A stretch of 41,263 bases of DNA from contig CAMTZM010000021.1 in the NCBI GenBank assembly GCA_947086655.1, forward strand, positions 1 to 41,263. The letters run 5' to 3'. Below are positions 1 to 7,580 of this stretch, piece after piece. This DNA is from an uncultured Eubacteriaceae bacterium (GTDB lineage Bacteria; Bacillota; Clostridia; Lachnospirales; CAG-274). The first letter of the stretch is position 1. Each line of letters begins with the position of its first letter. The notes under the pieces are model-generated. The model was not told the DNA's origin. It saw only the letters and a list, made by a program, of their open reading frames with translations, and did not search any database. A program made the translations under genes and the position numbers.

Positions 1-38
1 CTATTTCTACATACAGATTTCTCTATATGCTGACTATT

Positions 39-80
39 TGTTCCACTAACTCATGTCTAAAGTCACGAGTTAGTGGAACA
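39..80. repeat. 14-bp perfect inverted repeat at the left edge
   Basis: TGTTCCACTAACTC (39-52) is exactly repeated in inverse at 67-80, with a 14-nt spacer. It abuts the stop codon of the truncated decarboxylase. No T-tract follows on either strand, so it is a poor intrinsic terminator. It could be the terminal or subterminal repeat of an inserted element whose body lies outside the window. No transposase is visible in bases 1-81. Confidence 0.6.
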
Positions 81-81
81 G

Positions 82-975
82 TTAATCAATAAGAAAAATA
101 TTTTTCAATTTTTTCATTTTATATCTAAATTCAGACAATTCACATACATAATTATTAAATATTTCTTTGCCGTTTTTGTTCAGCATACCCAACATATAAT
201 CTATATTGCCCATAAACACATACGATGGACTTGTAGAGATAGTCATACTAATACATTTAAAAAGTCTTTCTTTATCTGCCCTATTTCCTTTTATATGTAC
301 AACTGCTATTTGAGTCATAGCCATAAGAGTTTTATGCAGACTTTGTATGGCAATATCTGCTCCCTGCATAAGAGCCGTTTTAGGGAAATAATTATGAAAA
401 ACCATATGTGCTCCATGTGCCTCGTCTACAATTAAAATTATATTTTTTTCATGGCATATATCAGATATAGTTTTTATATCCGAGCATATACCTTCATACG
501 TAGGACTTGTAATAACTACTGCCTTTACATTTTCATTTTTTATTATAGCTTCTTTTACACTTTCAGCGCTTACCTCTCCCCATATACCATATCCAAAATA
601 CTCAGGCTCTATATATACAGGAACTGCTCCTGATAATATAACAGCCGAATACACACTTTTATGGCAGTTTACAGGAACAATAATCTTATCCCCCTCATAA
701 CAGCATGAAAGTACTGCCGAAATTATACCGCCGCTTGAACCATTTACAGAAATAAAACTATAATCAGAGCCAAATACCTTGCTTAAATTTTCAAGGCTTT
801 TTTTTATAACTCCTTTTGGATTATGTAAACTGTCAGCCCCCTCAACCTCTGTAATATCCATATTAAGCATATCTGACGGCATAAATAATTTATTTCTTTT
901 ATGCCCGGGCATGTGAAAAGGATATATATTACTATTTTTCATTTTTAAAAGCATATCATATATAGGTGTATCCAT
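82..975 (-). pseudogene. Orn/Lys/Arg decarboxylase, C-terminally truncated
   Basis: This is a PLP-dependent fold-type I amino acid decarboxylase of the family that includes Bacillus SpeA. It has the N-terminal FHMPGHKR motif, the PLP aspartate motif DEAHGAH (184-190) and the Schiff-base lysine K215 in SLHKT. It stops after 297 residues, whereas the family (and the paralogue at 24003-25472) is about 480-490. The missing part is the C-terminal small domain that completes the active site and dimer. The stop lies next to a 14-bp inverted repeat, so loss of the 3' end by insertion or rearrangement is likely. The start has an AAAGGCAG ribosome site. Substrate cannot be told from sequence. Probably inactive, though a natural short form is not excluded. 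Confidence 0.75.
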
Positions 976-1025
976 AAAAACTGCCTTTCATAATTTATTT
1001 TTTATAATAGCAAATACAAATTTTT

Positions 1026-1625
1026 TTAAACCATATCCGGCATATCTGCTGTAAATACGCCCAATTTATGAAAATTATACCAGTCAATAATTTTCTTTTC
1101 AGAAGCAATCTTTAACTCAAGCATAACCTCTTTGGCAAACTCCAAAGCTGCCGTACCATTTGCGGTAATAATGCCTTTATCTCTTACTGCCTGTTTAGTA
1201 ATATAATTTTCGCATCCATTATATTTGCCTGCCCATAACTTTAAATCTTTTAAATCATTGCTTGTGTGTTTTACATTATTTAAAAGCCCGATTACTCCTA
1301 AAAATGCTGATGCATCACATATACCTCCCAAAACTCTCCCATTTTCAACGCATTTTTTTGCAAGCGGCTCTATTTTTTTTGCATCTTCTTTTCTCCATGA
1401 CATTCCTCCAATTAAAATTAAAGCTTCGTAATCTTCTGGAATTGATTGAATATCGTAATCAGGAATTGTACAAAAACCGCCTATTGACTTGACTTTCTCT
1501 TTTGTCAAAGACACTGTTTTAACCTCATAATTTCCCTGTCCCAGCATATGTATAGCAGAAGATAAATAAGCTGCTTCCCAATCGGCATATTGCTGTAATA
1601 AAACAAACAAAACGGTTTTTTTCAT
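1026..1625 (-). CDS. DJ-1/PfpI (ThiJ) family protein
   Basis: This is a class I glutamine-amidotransferase-like protein of the DJ-1/PfpI superfamily, 199 residues. It starts with a MKKTVLFVLL beta strand, then an ALILIGGMSW segment, and the nucleophile-elbow cysteine in GGICDASAFLG. Known members include glyoxalase III-type enzymes, chaperones and stress proteins; the exact activity here cannot be assigned. An upstream in-frame ATG at 1667 would add 14 residues, but the AGGAG ribosome site sits correctly only for the ATG at 1625. A 28-bp perfect palindrome lies just upstream (1646-1673), suggesting repression by a dimeric regulator. It lies 50 bp upstream of the truncated decarboxylase on the same strand. 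Confidence 0.85.
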   Translation of the reverse strand: MKKTVLFVLLQQYADWEAAYLSSAIHMLGQGNYEVKTVSLTKEKVKSIGGFCTIPDYDIQSIPEDYEALILIGGMSWRKEDAKKIEPLAKKCVENGRVLGGICDASAFLGVIGLLNNVKHTSNDLKDLKLWAGKYNGCENYITKQAVRDKGIITANGTAALEFAKEVMLELKIASEKKIIDWYNFHKLGVFTADMPDMV

Positions 1626-1645
1626 AAAAAATTTCTCCTTTTCAA

Positions 1646-1673
1646 TTAATTTTGTTATATATAACAAAATTAA
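1646..1673. promoter_or_regulatory. 28-bp perfect palindrome, candidate operator
   Basis: TTAATTTTGTTATA is followed directly by its exact inverse complement. It lies between the terminator of the gene upstream and the ribosome site of the DJ-1/PfpI gene. The core TTGTTATATATAACAA resembles operators of dimeric winged-helix repressors (MarR or HxlR type). The regulator is not in the window. Confidence 0.5.
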
Positions 1674-1674
1674 A

Positions 1675-1714
1675 GAAACACTGATTAATTTGATTTAAAA
1701 AAAATCAGTGTTTC
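1675..1714 (-). terminator. Hairpin terminator after the stalk/TolC-like gene
   Basis: A 12-bp perfect stem (GAAACACTGATT at 1675-1686, inverse at 1703-1714) with an AT-rich loop. On the minus strand it is followed by a T-rich tail. It lies about 50 bp after the stop of the gene at 1764-3332. Confidence 0.65.
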
Positions 1715-1763
1715 CTTAATTTAGCAATTTACATTTTTCATTTTATTTTATTTAAAATTATTA

Positions 1764-3332
1764 TTAACTTTTAGACGAACCGGCGCTGCTTCCTGAAAGA
1801 AGGTAAGGTCTTTCAAAACTAAATACCATCATATCATAATTCAAAGCATTTGACTCTATTTCCATTTCAGCATTAAGAATAGCAAGTCTTGCCTGTTTAA
1901 CCTGATATTCAGTAATCATACCAGCTTTATAATTTGTTACAGCTTTGTTATAATCCTCAATAGCCTTTCTGACTGCTATTTTATTAGAATTGTTAGTTTC
2001 CTCAAGCTGCTTTAAAGAATTATATGTGTTTCTAATATTTGTAGCCATTGAATCTTGAGTATCTTTAAGAGACCTTGACGCTTCATTATATTTAGCAAGC
2101 ATTTGAAGTCTTGATTCGTCCGTCAAAGTCACACCTGTTCTAACACCATACTGGGCAACCTCAACATTGCTCTTCAAAACCTTAATAGACGGGTCATTTT
2201 GTATTTTCTTTTTTATATAAGGTTCTAATTCAACATCTGTAAGCTGATTAAATTCTATTTCATAATCAATAGAAATAGGTGTATCGGCATCTATTCCAAT
2301 AAGATTTTTAAGAGATGCGTATTGATTTTCTAAACTCAATTTCAAACTCTCTAACTGTTTTTCTTTTTGCTCCTGTTCCATTTTAGCAGTTGTAACAGAG
2401 TAATCGCTTTCCATTCCAAGTGAATTTTTAAGTTCAATATTTTTAATATTTTCTGCTCCCAAAGCTATACTTTCTTCAAGCAAAGAAATTTGCATTTTCA
2501 TTCCTTTAATAGTTGAGAAATATGATTTAACTGAAAGTGCTATACCATCTTTCATCATTTCAATATTAACATCTTTAAGTTCAAGCTGTTTATCTATATC
2601 TTTCATACTTCTCATAACTGTAACTGTACTGTTAATATTTTCTTCCATAGAAAGATAAAGAGCCTGCATTTTATCCATTTCCTGATTTTCAACTTTAGAC
2701 AAAGCGCTGTATGTTGCATAAACTGAATCAAGCGCTTTTATATTATTTGAAAGGTCGTCTCTTACATCATCCATATAAGTAATTGTATCATCATAATTTT
2801 TCAAACTTGAACTTTTTTCTTCTGCCAATTTAACAGCTTCTTCATAACTCAAAATCTTTGTATTTTCATCAACATTATCTTCCAAATCAAGTACAAGATA
2901 TTCATTATCTTTTCTATTTATACTAACTGTTTTAGTTTTTTCGTTCCAATCAACTTTAGCGTCAAAGGCTTCTCCTATAAATCTTACAGGAACCATTACA
3001 TCTTTGTCGGAAGTAATTTCCGGCATTACAGGAAGGTCATATCCCTCTCCGTCAATTACGGCTCTGTTAGTATCTAAATATACAATAATTGTTTTATCAT
3101 TTTTTTTAGCAGTAATACATTTTTTTACATCATTATAATCAATTTCTGCACCAAACATTTTAGCCAAATCGCTAAAAGCCACAAGATTATATCCGTCTTT
3201 ATTAATAACTTCTTTATTCATAGGAACTAACATCTCGTCGACTTTAACATTAATATTTGCCGCAAATGAATTTACCGTCATAAACGCACAAAGAGTTAAG
3301 GCTGATGCCATAGCAAAAATTTTTCTTTTCAT
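1764..3332 (-). CDS. Secreted stalk-domain protein with TolC-like helical body
   Basis: Residues 1-24 form a signal peptide ending SFAA. Residues about 26-145 are a copper-amine-oxidase N-terminal-like 'stalk' domain, with the repeated pattern VMVPVRFIGEAF...VDWNEKTKTVSI. From about 160 to 505 the protein is almost all amphipathic helix, in two similar halves. The first half opens with LSYEEAVKLAEEKSSSLKN, like the LTLEEAIxLALxNNPxL start of TolC/outer-membrane efflux proteins. Later come LKNLIGID and AGMITEYQVKQARLAILNAE, which match TolC landmarks. No outer membrane is expected in this lineage, so a periplasm-spanning efflux role cannot simply be transferred. It is 522 residues long and ends in a Ser/Gly-rich tail. 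It is next to a second stalk-domain protein. The two-domain reading is by eye; the stalk is firmer than the TolC similarity. Confidence 0.75.
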   Translation of the reverse strand: MKRKIFAMASALTLCAFMTVNSFAANINVKVDEMLVPMNKEVINKDGYNLVAFSDLAKMFGAEIDYNDVKKCITAKKNDKTIIVYLDTNRAVIDGEGYDLPVMPEITSDKDVMVPVRFIGEAFDAKVDWNEKTKTVSINRKDNEYLVLDLEDNVDENTKILSYEEAVKLAEEKSSSLKNYDDTITYMDDVRDDLSNNIKALDSVYATYSALSKVENQEMDKMQALYLSMEENINSTVTVMRSMKDIDKQLELKDVNIEMMKDGIALSVKSYFSTIKGMKMQISLLEESIALGAENIKNIELKNSLGMESDYSVTTAKMEQEQKEKQLESLKLSLENQYASLKNLIGIDADTPISIDYEIEFNQLTDVELEPYIKKKIQNDPSIKVLKSNVEVAQYGVRTGVTLTDESRLQMLAKYNEASRSLKDTQDSMATNIRNTYNSLKQLEETNNSNKIAVRKAIEDYNKAVTNYKAGMITEYQVKQARLAILNAEMEIESNALNYDMMVFSFERPYLLSGSSAGSSKS

Positions 3333-3567
3333 GTTTTTTATCTCCTATCCTCATAAAATTGTCGGCTTTAATGACATTTCTAAAATATATATATAATTTA
3401 ATTTATACATACCCTTTTTAGATTTTATATAGTTCCTAAGTCTTTAAGCCTATTTTTTAAAACACTTAAAACAATCAATATTTATTTTAGTATAATATAA
3501 TATTATATTAAATATACGATTTTCATTAAAAATGGTTTGATTGTTAAACATAAAATTTATAAAGAAA

Positions 3568-3587
3568 AAAGTCCCCTAAGGGACTTT
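3568..3587 (-). terminator. Intrinsic terminator of the S-layer-like gene
   Basis: AAAGTCCC, a CTAA loop and GGGACTTT form an 8-bp stem 27 bp after the stop. On the minus strand it is followed by a TTTTTTCTTT tract. Confidence 0.8.
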
Positions 3588-3614
3588 CTTCTTTGTTGCT
3601 TATATTTATATTAA

Positions 3615-6101
3615 TTATTTCGCATTGTAGATAGCTGTTCTTGTAGTTTCATCCCAAGAAACTTTTACACCTAATGCAGTACCAATAGCTCTGAAAGGAA
3701 CGAACATTCTATCGTTAGTTATTTCAGCTTTTACGCCGTTTTCCATATTGATAGCTGTACCATTTACTTTCATTACATTGCTTCCTGCTGTAAACTGAAT
3801 AATAGTTGTGTTAGAACCCTGTGCATAGAATACAGTAGCAGTCTTAGTATTAGCATCAAATGTTACTTTGTTTGAGTTCTGAGCATCTTTAACATTGTCA
3901 GAGTCAACACCTAAAGCAACCATAACGAATCTTAAAGGAACCATTGTGCTTGAGCTTTCAGCCTGGATATATGGAGCAGCATCAATCTCGATAGCTTCTT
4001 CATTTACAAGCATAGTTTTCTCACCAATTGTTACTTTAACAACTGAGTCAAGAGTACCAGTCTCAGTTTTGATATCGATATAGTTAGGAACTTTGATATA
4101 ATCAGTATCACCGAAGAAACCTACACCGTCTTCTTTATCTCCACCGATAATATCTTTTGCTTCATCACCATCATCGATAGCATCTTCACTGTAATTGTTG
4201 ATTACAGCAGTTCCGCCAACTTTGATTCCGTATGAACCTAAAGGTATAGAACGAGTAGTACCAATCTTAACATTCTTAAGAGTGATTGAAGAAGCTTCTG
4301 AAGAAGAATCATCTACATTAAAGCTAATTACACCCTCATCAACTTTGAAGTTCTTGATTTCAAGATCTCCGTCGATTTCATAATCAATACCTTCATCAGC
4401 AAAACCTAACTCAGCATCTCCGTAGATACTATCAATAGCAACCTCAACTGTACCGCCTTTAAGCAATACGCCGTCTTCAGCCTCAGTAATAACGATATCA
4501 GCAGTATCTACTTTCTGATAACCCATGTTAGCGTTAGTTGTGCTTGTAGTTACAGATACAGGAGCAACTACCTCTGCAATCTTAACATCTTCAACATCGC
4601 CTTCACTTATACCAGCACCTCTTACTGAAAGCATTACATCACCTTCGTAAGCAGCGTCTGCTGAAAGATATAATTTAAGTTCAAATGAACAAGCATCAGC
4701 ATTTAAGTCGTGTACATCATTACCTTTAATTTTAAGAGTACGTCCGTCATTGCTTATAGATGCAGCTGAAATTCTGATATCTTCTTCTTCATCAATCTCA
4801 GCGTCAAAAATCTTTACGCCTTCAGGTACAGTAAACTCTAATGATCTGTTTGTATTCCAGCTCTTTGAAGTGATTTCAGAAAATTCAACAGTAGCAGCTA
4901 CGAAATCATCTTCGTCCATTTCTTTTGTTACATCATTGTTTCTTATATATTCATTTGATTTGTCAGTCTTTACTCTACCAGCATATATAGTAGTAGGATC
5001 TTCAACTGCTCTTAAATGGAAACCATAATCGCCGAACTCAGCAACTTTGATAGTTTCTTTTGTTATATTAGCGTTTGTACCGCTTATTGTTAATTTGATA
5101 TCTCCAAAATTATCATCATCATCAGCCATTGCCCAGAGACCGCTTATTTTAATTGCAGCAGCCTTGTCTGAATAACCGTTAGCATTGTTTGAGTTAATGT
5201 TAGGCATAGTAAATGTGATAGTGTTTCCATCATACTCAACATCTTTTTCTTCTAATGCTTTAAAGTTAGCATTTGTACCAGCAGAAATTCTTATTTTCTT
5301 GTCATCATCTTTCATAGTAGTAAAGTCAAAACCTGAATTAAGTTTTAACTGTACTTTCTGTCCTGGCTCAAATGTTCCCTGTACAGACTCTTTAATTGTG
5401 ATTGTATCAATCTCAATAGCGTCTGGGTCTGAACTTACTAAAACTTCATCAACAGTAGTTGTAGTACTTCCTGATTTAGTAGAAGATGTTGCAAATCTTA
5501 TAGAAGAACCACCTGAAATTGTAGTACCGTTTGCATCTACTGTAACAGTTACATCACCTGTACCATCAGCAACAACAGGAAGTGGAATATAGTAAGAAGG
5601 TTTACCTAAACTATTGAAGTTTTCATCTGCACGTGAATCAGGAAGTGGGAAGAGCTGTACTTCCATTTCTTTCTTGCTTAATCTTATTAAGTTGTATGGA
5701 AGATACATAGCGTCTTTAGCTTCTGATGTTATCTCACCGAATATAGCGTCGAAACCTGCTACGCTAAGAGAGTTGTCTGATAAATACTTGTTGGCTAATT
5801 CATCGAAGTATTCCCAGTCTGTTTTGTTAGCGTCCTTAGGCTCTGAACCCCATACATAAACATAATCATCTAAATTTACTTTATCTTCATCAATTTCAGC
5901 ATTTTCAAAACTTAAAACGATTGTATCGCCATACTCAACGCCTTCTTTAGGCTGAATTTTAAGGAACGCATTGTTGATTACTTCGCCGTCCTTAACTGTC
6001 TGAACTCTATTTGCACCATTTGATGAACTTGCAAATGTATTCATAGGAACCATTGTAGCAGTCATAATTGCAGCTAACAAAATAGCTATTTTCTTTTTCA
6101 T
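3615..6101 (-). CDS. Large secreted S-layer-like protein with C-terminal stalk domain
   Basis: An 828-residue exported protein. Residues 1-24 are a signal peptide (MKKKIAILLAAIMTATMVPM, then TFASS). The long middle is beta-rich, acidic, and full of Asp, Glu, Ser and Thr, like surface-layer or adhesin modules. The C-terminal 150 residues are a copper-amine-oxidase-like stalk domain with two MVPLRF/MFVPFRAIG landmarks and the terminal KVSWDETTRTAIYNAK. No LPXTG, SLH or choline-binding repeats are seen, so how it is held at the surface is unknown. Expression is probably high: consensus promoter (6174-6202), AGGAGG ribosome site, strong terminator, and codon use richer in C-ending codons than its neighbours. 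Two TGTWAH direct repeats lie upstream. The function is inferred only as a structural surface protein. Confidence 0.8.
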   Translation of the reverse strand: MKKKIAILLAAIMTATMVPMNTFASSSNGANRVQTVKDGEVINNAFLKIQPKEGVEYGDTIVLSFENAEIDEDKVNLDDYVYVWGSEPKDANKTDWEYFDELANKYLSDNSLSVAGFDAIFGEITSEAKDAMYLPYNLIRLSKKEMEVQLFPLPDSRADENFNSLGKPSYYIPLPVVADGTGDVTVTVDANGTTISGGSSIRFATSSTKSGSTTTTVDEVLVSSDPDAIEIDTITIKESVQGTFEPGQKVQLKLNSGFDFTTMKDDDKKIRISAGTNANFKALEEKDVEYDGNTITFTMPNINSNNANGYSDKAAAIKISGLWAMADDDDNFGDIKLTISGTNANITKETIKVAEFGDYGFHLRAVEDPTTIYAGRVKTDKSNEYIRNNDVTKEMDEDDFVAATVEFSEITSKSWNTNRSLEFTVPEGVKIFDAEIDEEEDIRISAASISNDGRTLKIKGNDVHDLNADACSFELKLYLSADAAYEGDVMLSVRGAGISEGDVEDVKIAEVVAPVSVTTSTTNANMGYQKVDTADIVITEAEDGVLLKGGTVEVAIDSIYGDAELGFADEGIDYEIDGDLEIKNFKVDEGVISFNVDDSSSEASSITLKNVKIGTTRSIPLGSYGIKVGGTAVINNYSEDAIDDGDEAKDIIGGDKEDGVGFFGDTDYIKVPNYIDIKTETGTLDSVVKVTIGEKTMLVNEEAIEIDAAPYIQAESSSTMVPLRFVMVALGVDSDNVKDAQNSNKVTFDANTKTATVFYAQGSNTTIIQFTAGSNVMKVNGTAINMENGVKAEITNDRMFVPFRAIGTALGVKVSWDETTRTAIYNAK

Positions 6102-6173
6102 TACTTATTTCCTCCTCAAAGAAATTAGATTAATATTTAGAGGTTAAATCATACGACCTCTTTTACAAACTGT

Positions 6174-6202
6174 ATTATAGCACCGCAAATTATACTAGTC
6201 AA
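6174..6202 (-). promoter_or_regulatory. Consensus sigma-A promoter of the S-layer-like gene
   Basis: On the minus strand TTGACT (6197-6202), a 17-bp spacer and TATAAT (6174-6179). Transcription would start about 65 bp upstream of the ATG. Confidence 0.75.
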
Positions 6203-6216
6203 CAGAGTTTAAAAGA

Positions 6217-6233
6217 TGTAATAATACTGTAAT
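6217..6233 (+). promoter_or_regulatory. TGTWAH-N5-TGTWAH direct repeat (WalR/PhoP-like box), proximal
   Basis: TGTAAT, AATAC, TGTAAT: two identical hexamers at 11-bp spacing, exactly fitting the WalR consensus TGTWAH-N5-TGTWAH. It lies 15 bp upstream of the -35 of the S-layer-like gene. Read on the other strand, the ATTACA repeats also resemble PhoP boxes. Confidence 0.45.
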
Positions 6234-6335
6234 ATTCTTAAATATTATTACTGTATTGCCTAACCCCTGTTACTTTTGCCTTGCTGAAATTAATATATCA
6301 TGTCGGAGGTAAATAATCAATAGTTATTACGAAAC

Positions 6336-6352
6336 TGTAACAGACATGTAAT
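6336..6352 (+). promoter_or_regulatory. TGTWAH-N5-TGTWAH direct repeat, distal
   Basis: TGTAAC, AGACA, TGTAAT: a second exact match to the 11-bp-spaced OmpR-family consensus, 119 bp further upstream and in the same orientation. Isolated TGTATT and TGTTAC half-sites lie between the two boxes, near 6252 and 6268. Confidence 0.4.
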
Positions 6353-6370
6353 AATTACGACATTTTTTAG

Positions 6371-6676
6371 TTACAATAGCTCCTCAAGTTCTTCAATAGA
6401 CGAAACACCTACTATACGGCTTGTTTCAACGCCATTTTTAAATGCTATTACAGTAGGAATGCTTCTTATTAAATAGTTTGATGCAATATCGCTTGCTTCG
6501 TCGATATTAATTTTTAAAACTTTTGCTTTTCCGTCAAGTTTTTGCGCAAGTTCGTCTATTACAAGTGCCATAATCTTGCATGGCTGACACCATTCTGCGA
6601 AAAAATCAACAATAACCGGTATTTCCGATTTCAATACCTCATTTTCAAAATCAGCTCCATTAATAACAACAGCCAT
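6371..6676 (-). CDS. trxA: Thioredoxin with CQPC active site
   Basis: A single-domain thioredoxin of 101 residues. It has the PVIVDFFAEWCQPCK active-site segment, a SIPTVIAFKNG cis-proline loop, and family length. The redox motif is WCQPC rather than the usual WCGPC; the residue between the cysteines tunes redox potential in this family. It likely acts as a cytosolic disulfide reductase with a partner reductase not in the window. An ATG at 6685 lies directly against the AAAGG ribosome site, so the ATG at 6676 is the better start. An imperfect hairpin lies between it and murI (6708-6739), so it may be a separate transcript. Confidence 0.9.
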   Translation of the reverse strand: MAVVINGADFENEVLKSEIPVIVDFFAEWCQPCKIMALVIDELAQKLDGKAKVLKINIDEASDIASNYLIRSIPTVIAFKNGVETSRIVGVSSIEELEELL

Positions 6677-6707
6677 TAAAATCATCCTTTCATTTGTAAT
6701 ATATAAT

Positions 6708-6739
6708 AGAAACGCCTATTTAAAACTATAAGCATTTCT
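6708..6739 (-). terminator. Imperfect hairpin between murI and thioredoxin
   Basis: AGAAACGCC pairs imperfectly with AAGCATTTCT around a TTTAAA-rich loop, 27 bp downstream of the murI stop. It closely resembles the hairpin at 8682-8713 in both arms and loop. A terminator is possible, but the T-tract is weak. Confidence 0.35.
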
Positions 6740-6765
6740 ATATAGTTATTTCCAATTCATTATCA

Positions 6766-7566
6766 TTAATACTTCTCTATGTCAGCTTGTTTAGCTTTAT
6801 AAATACGATTAAGTACAGTTGTGCATATAGAATCAAAATTATCGGCTACATCACTTGCATAAAAACAGTAGTCTCCGCCTTTTTTATCATTAAGCATATT
6901 GTTTTCTTTAAGAAAAGACTTCATTTTTTGAGCTGTGGCCATAGCTGGGTCTACAATTTTAACATTTTCTCCAACTACTTTAGCTATACAGCTTTTAAGC
7001 AAAGGATAATGCGTACAGCCTAAAATAATACAGTCAATATTCATTTGTACAAGTTCTTTAAGATACTCTTTTGCTGTAAGCACGGCAATTTCACTCTCAC
7101 CTAAGCCCTCTTCTGCTATTGGCACAAAAAGCGGACATGCCTTTGAATAAACAGAAATTTCTGAATCAATAGCTTTTAACTTTTTTTCATATGCTTTGCT
7201 TCTTATTGTAGCTTCAGTACCTATAACCCCTACTTTTTTGTTTTTTGTAATACTAACACAAGAGCTTACTCCCGGACCTACAACTTCAATAATAGGAATA
7301 TCAAATTCCTCTGTCAGTTCCTCATAACAGTTTGAACTAACTGTATTGCATGCTATTATAATTGCCTTAACTTCTTTAGTAATAAGAAATCTTATTATTT
7401 GAGACGAAAATTTTTTAACAGTCTCTTTGGATTTTGAACCGTAAGGAACTCTTGCGGTATCTCCAAAATATATAATATCCTCATTAGGAAGAACCTTCAT
7501 TACCTGTTTAACTACGGTAAGTCCCCCAACGCCGGAATCAAAAACACCTATTGGCCTTTTGTCCAT
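6766..7566 (-). CDS. murI: Glutamate racemase
   Basis: Converts L-glutamate to D-glutamate for peptidoglycan precursors, without cofactor. The two catalytic cysteines are visible: C73 in ACNTVSS and C184 in GCTHYPLL. The N-terminal IGVFDSGVGGLTVV motif carries the conserved Asp10-Ser11, and YFGDTARVPYG follows. Length (266) is normal. The start has an AGGAGG site at 9-bp spacing. The gene begins 14 bp after the ddl-like gene, so the two are almost surely co-transcribed and together supply D-amino acids for the cell wall. Confidence 0.96.
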   Translation of the reverse strand: MDKRPIGVFDSGVGGLTVVKQVMKVLPNEDIIYFGDTARVPYGSKSKETVKKFSSQIIRFLITKEVKAIIIACNTVSSNCYEELTEEFDIPIIEVVGPGVSSCVSITKNKKVGVIGTEATIRSKAYEKKLKAIDSEISVYSKACPLFVPIAEEGLGESEIAVLTAKEYLKELVQMNIDCIILGCTHYPLLKSCIAKVVGENVKIVDPAMATAQKMKSFLKENNMLNDKKGGDYCFYASDVADNFDSICTTVLNRIYKAKQADIEKY

Positions 7567-7580
7567 TTAAAGAAATCCTC

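Noticed and set aside
73..633. Plus-strand open frames opposite the truncated decarboxylase (73-435 and 451-633)
   Set aside because: They are antisense to a gene with clear PLP-decarboxylase motifs, lack ribosome sites, and give low-complexity Phe/Ile/Tyr-rich products.
3895..5859. Several plus-strand open frames opposite the S-layer-like gene, the longest 135 residues
   Set aside because: They mirror the Ser/Thr/Asp-rich coding strand, have no ribosome sites, and show no family features.
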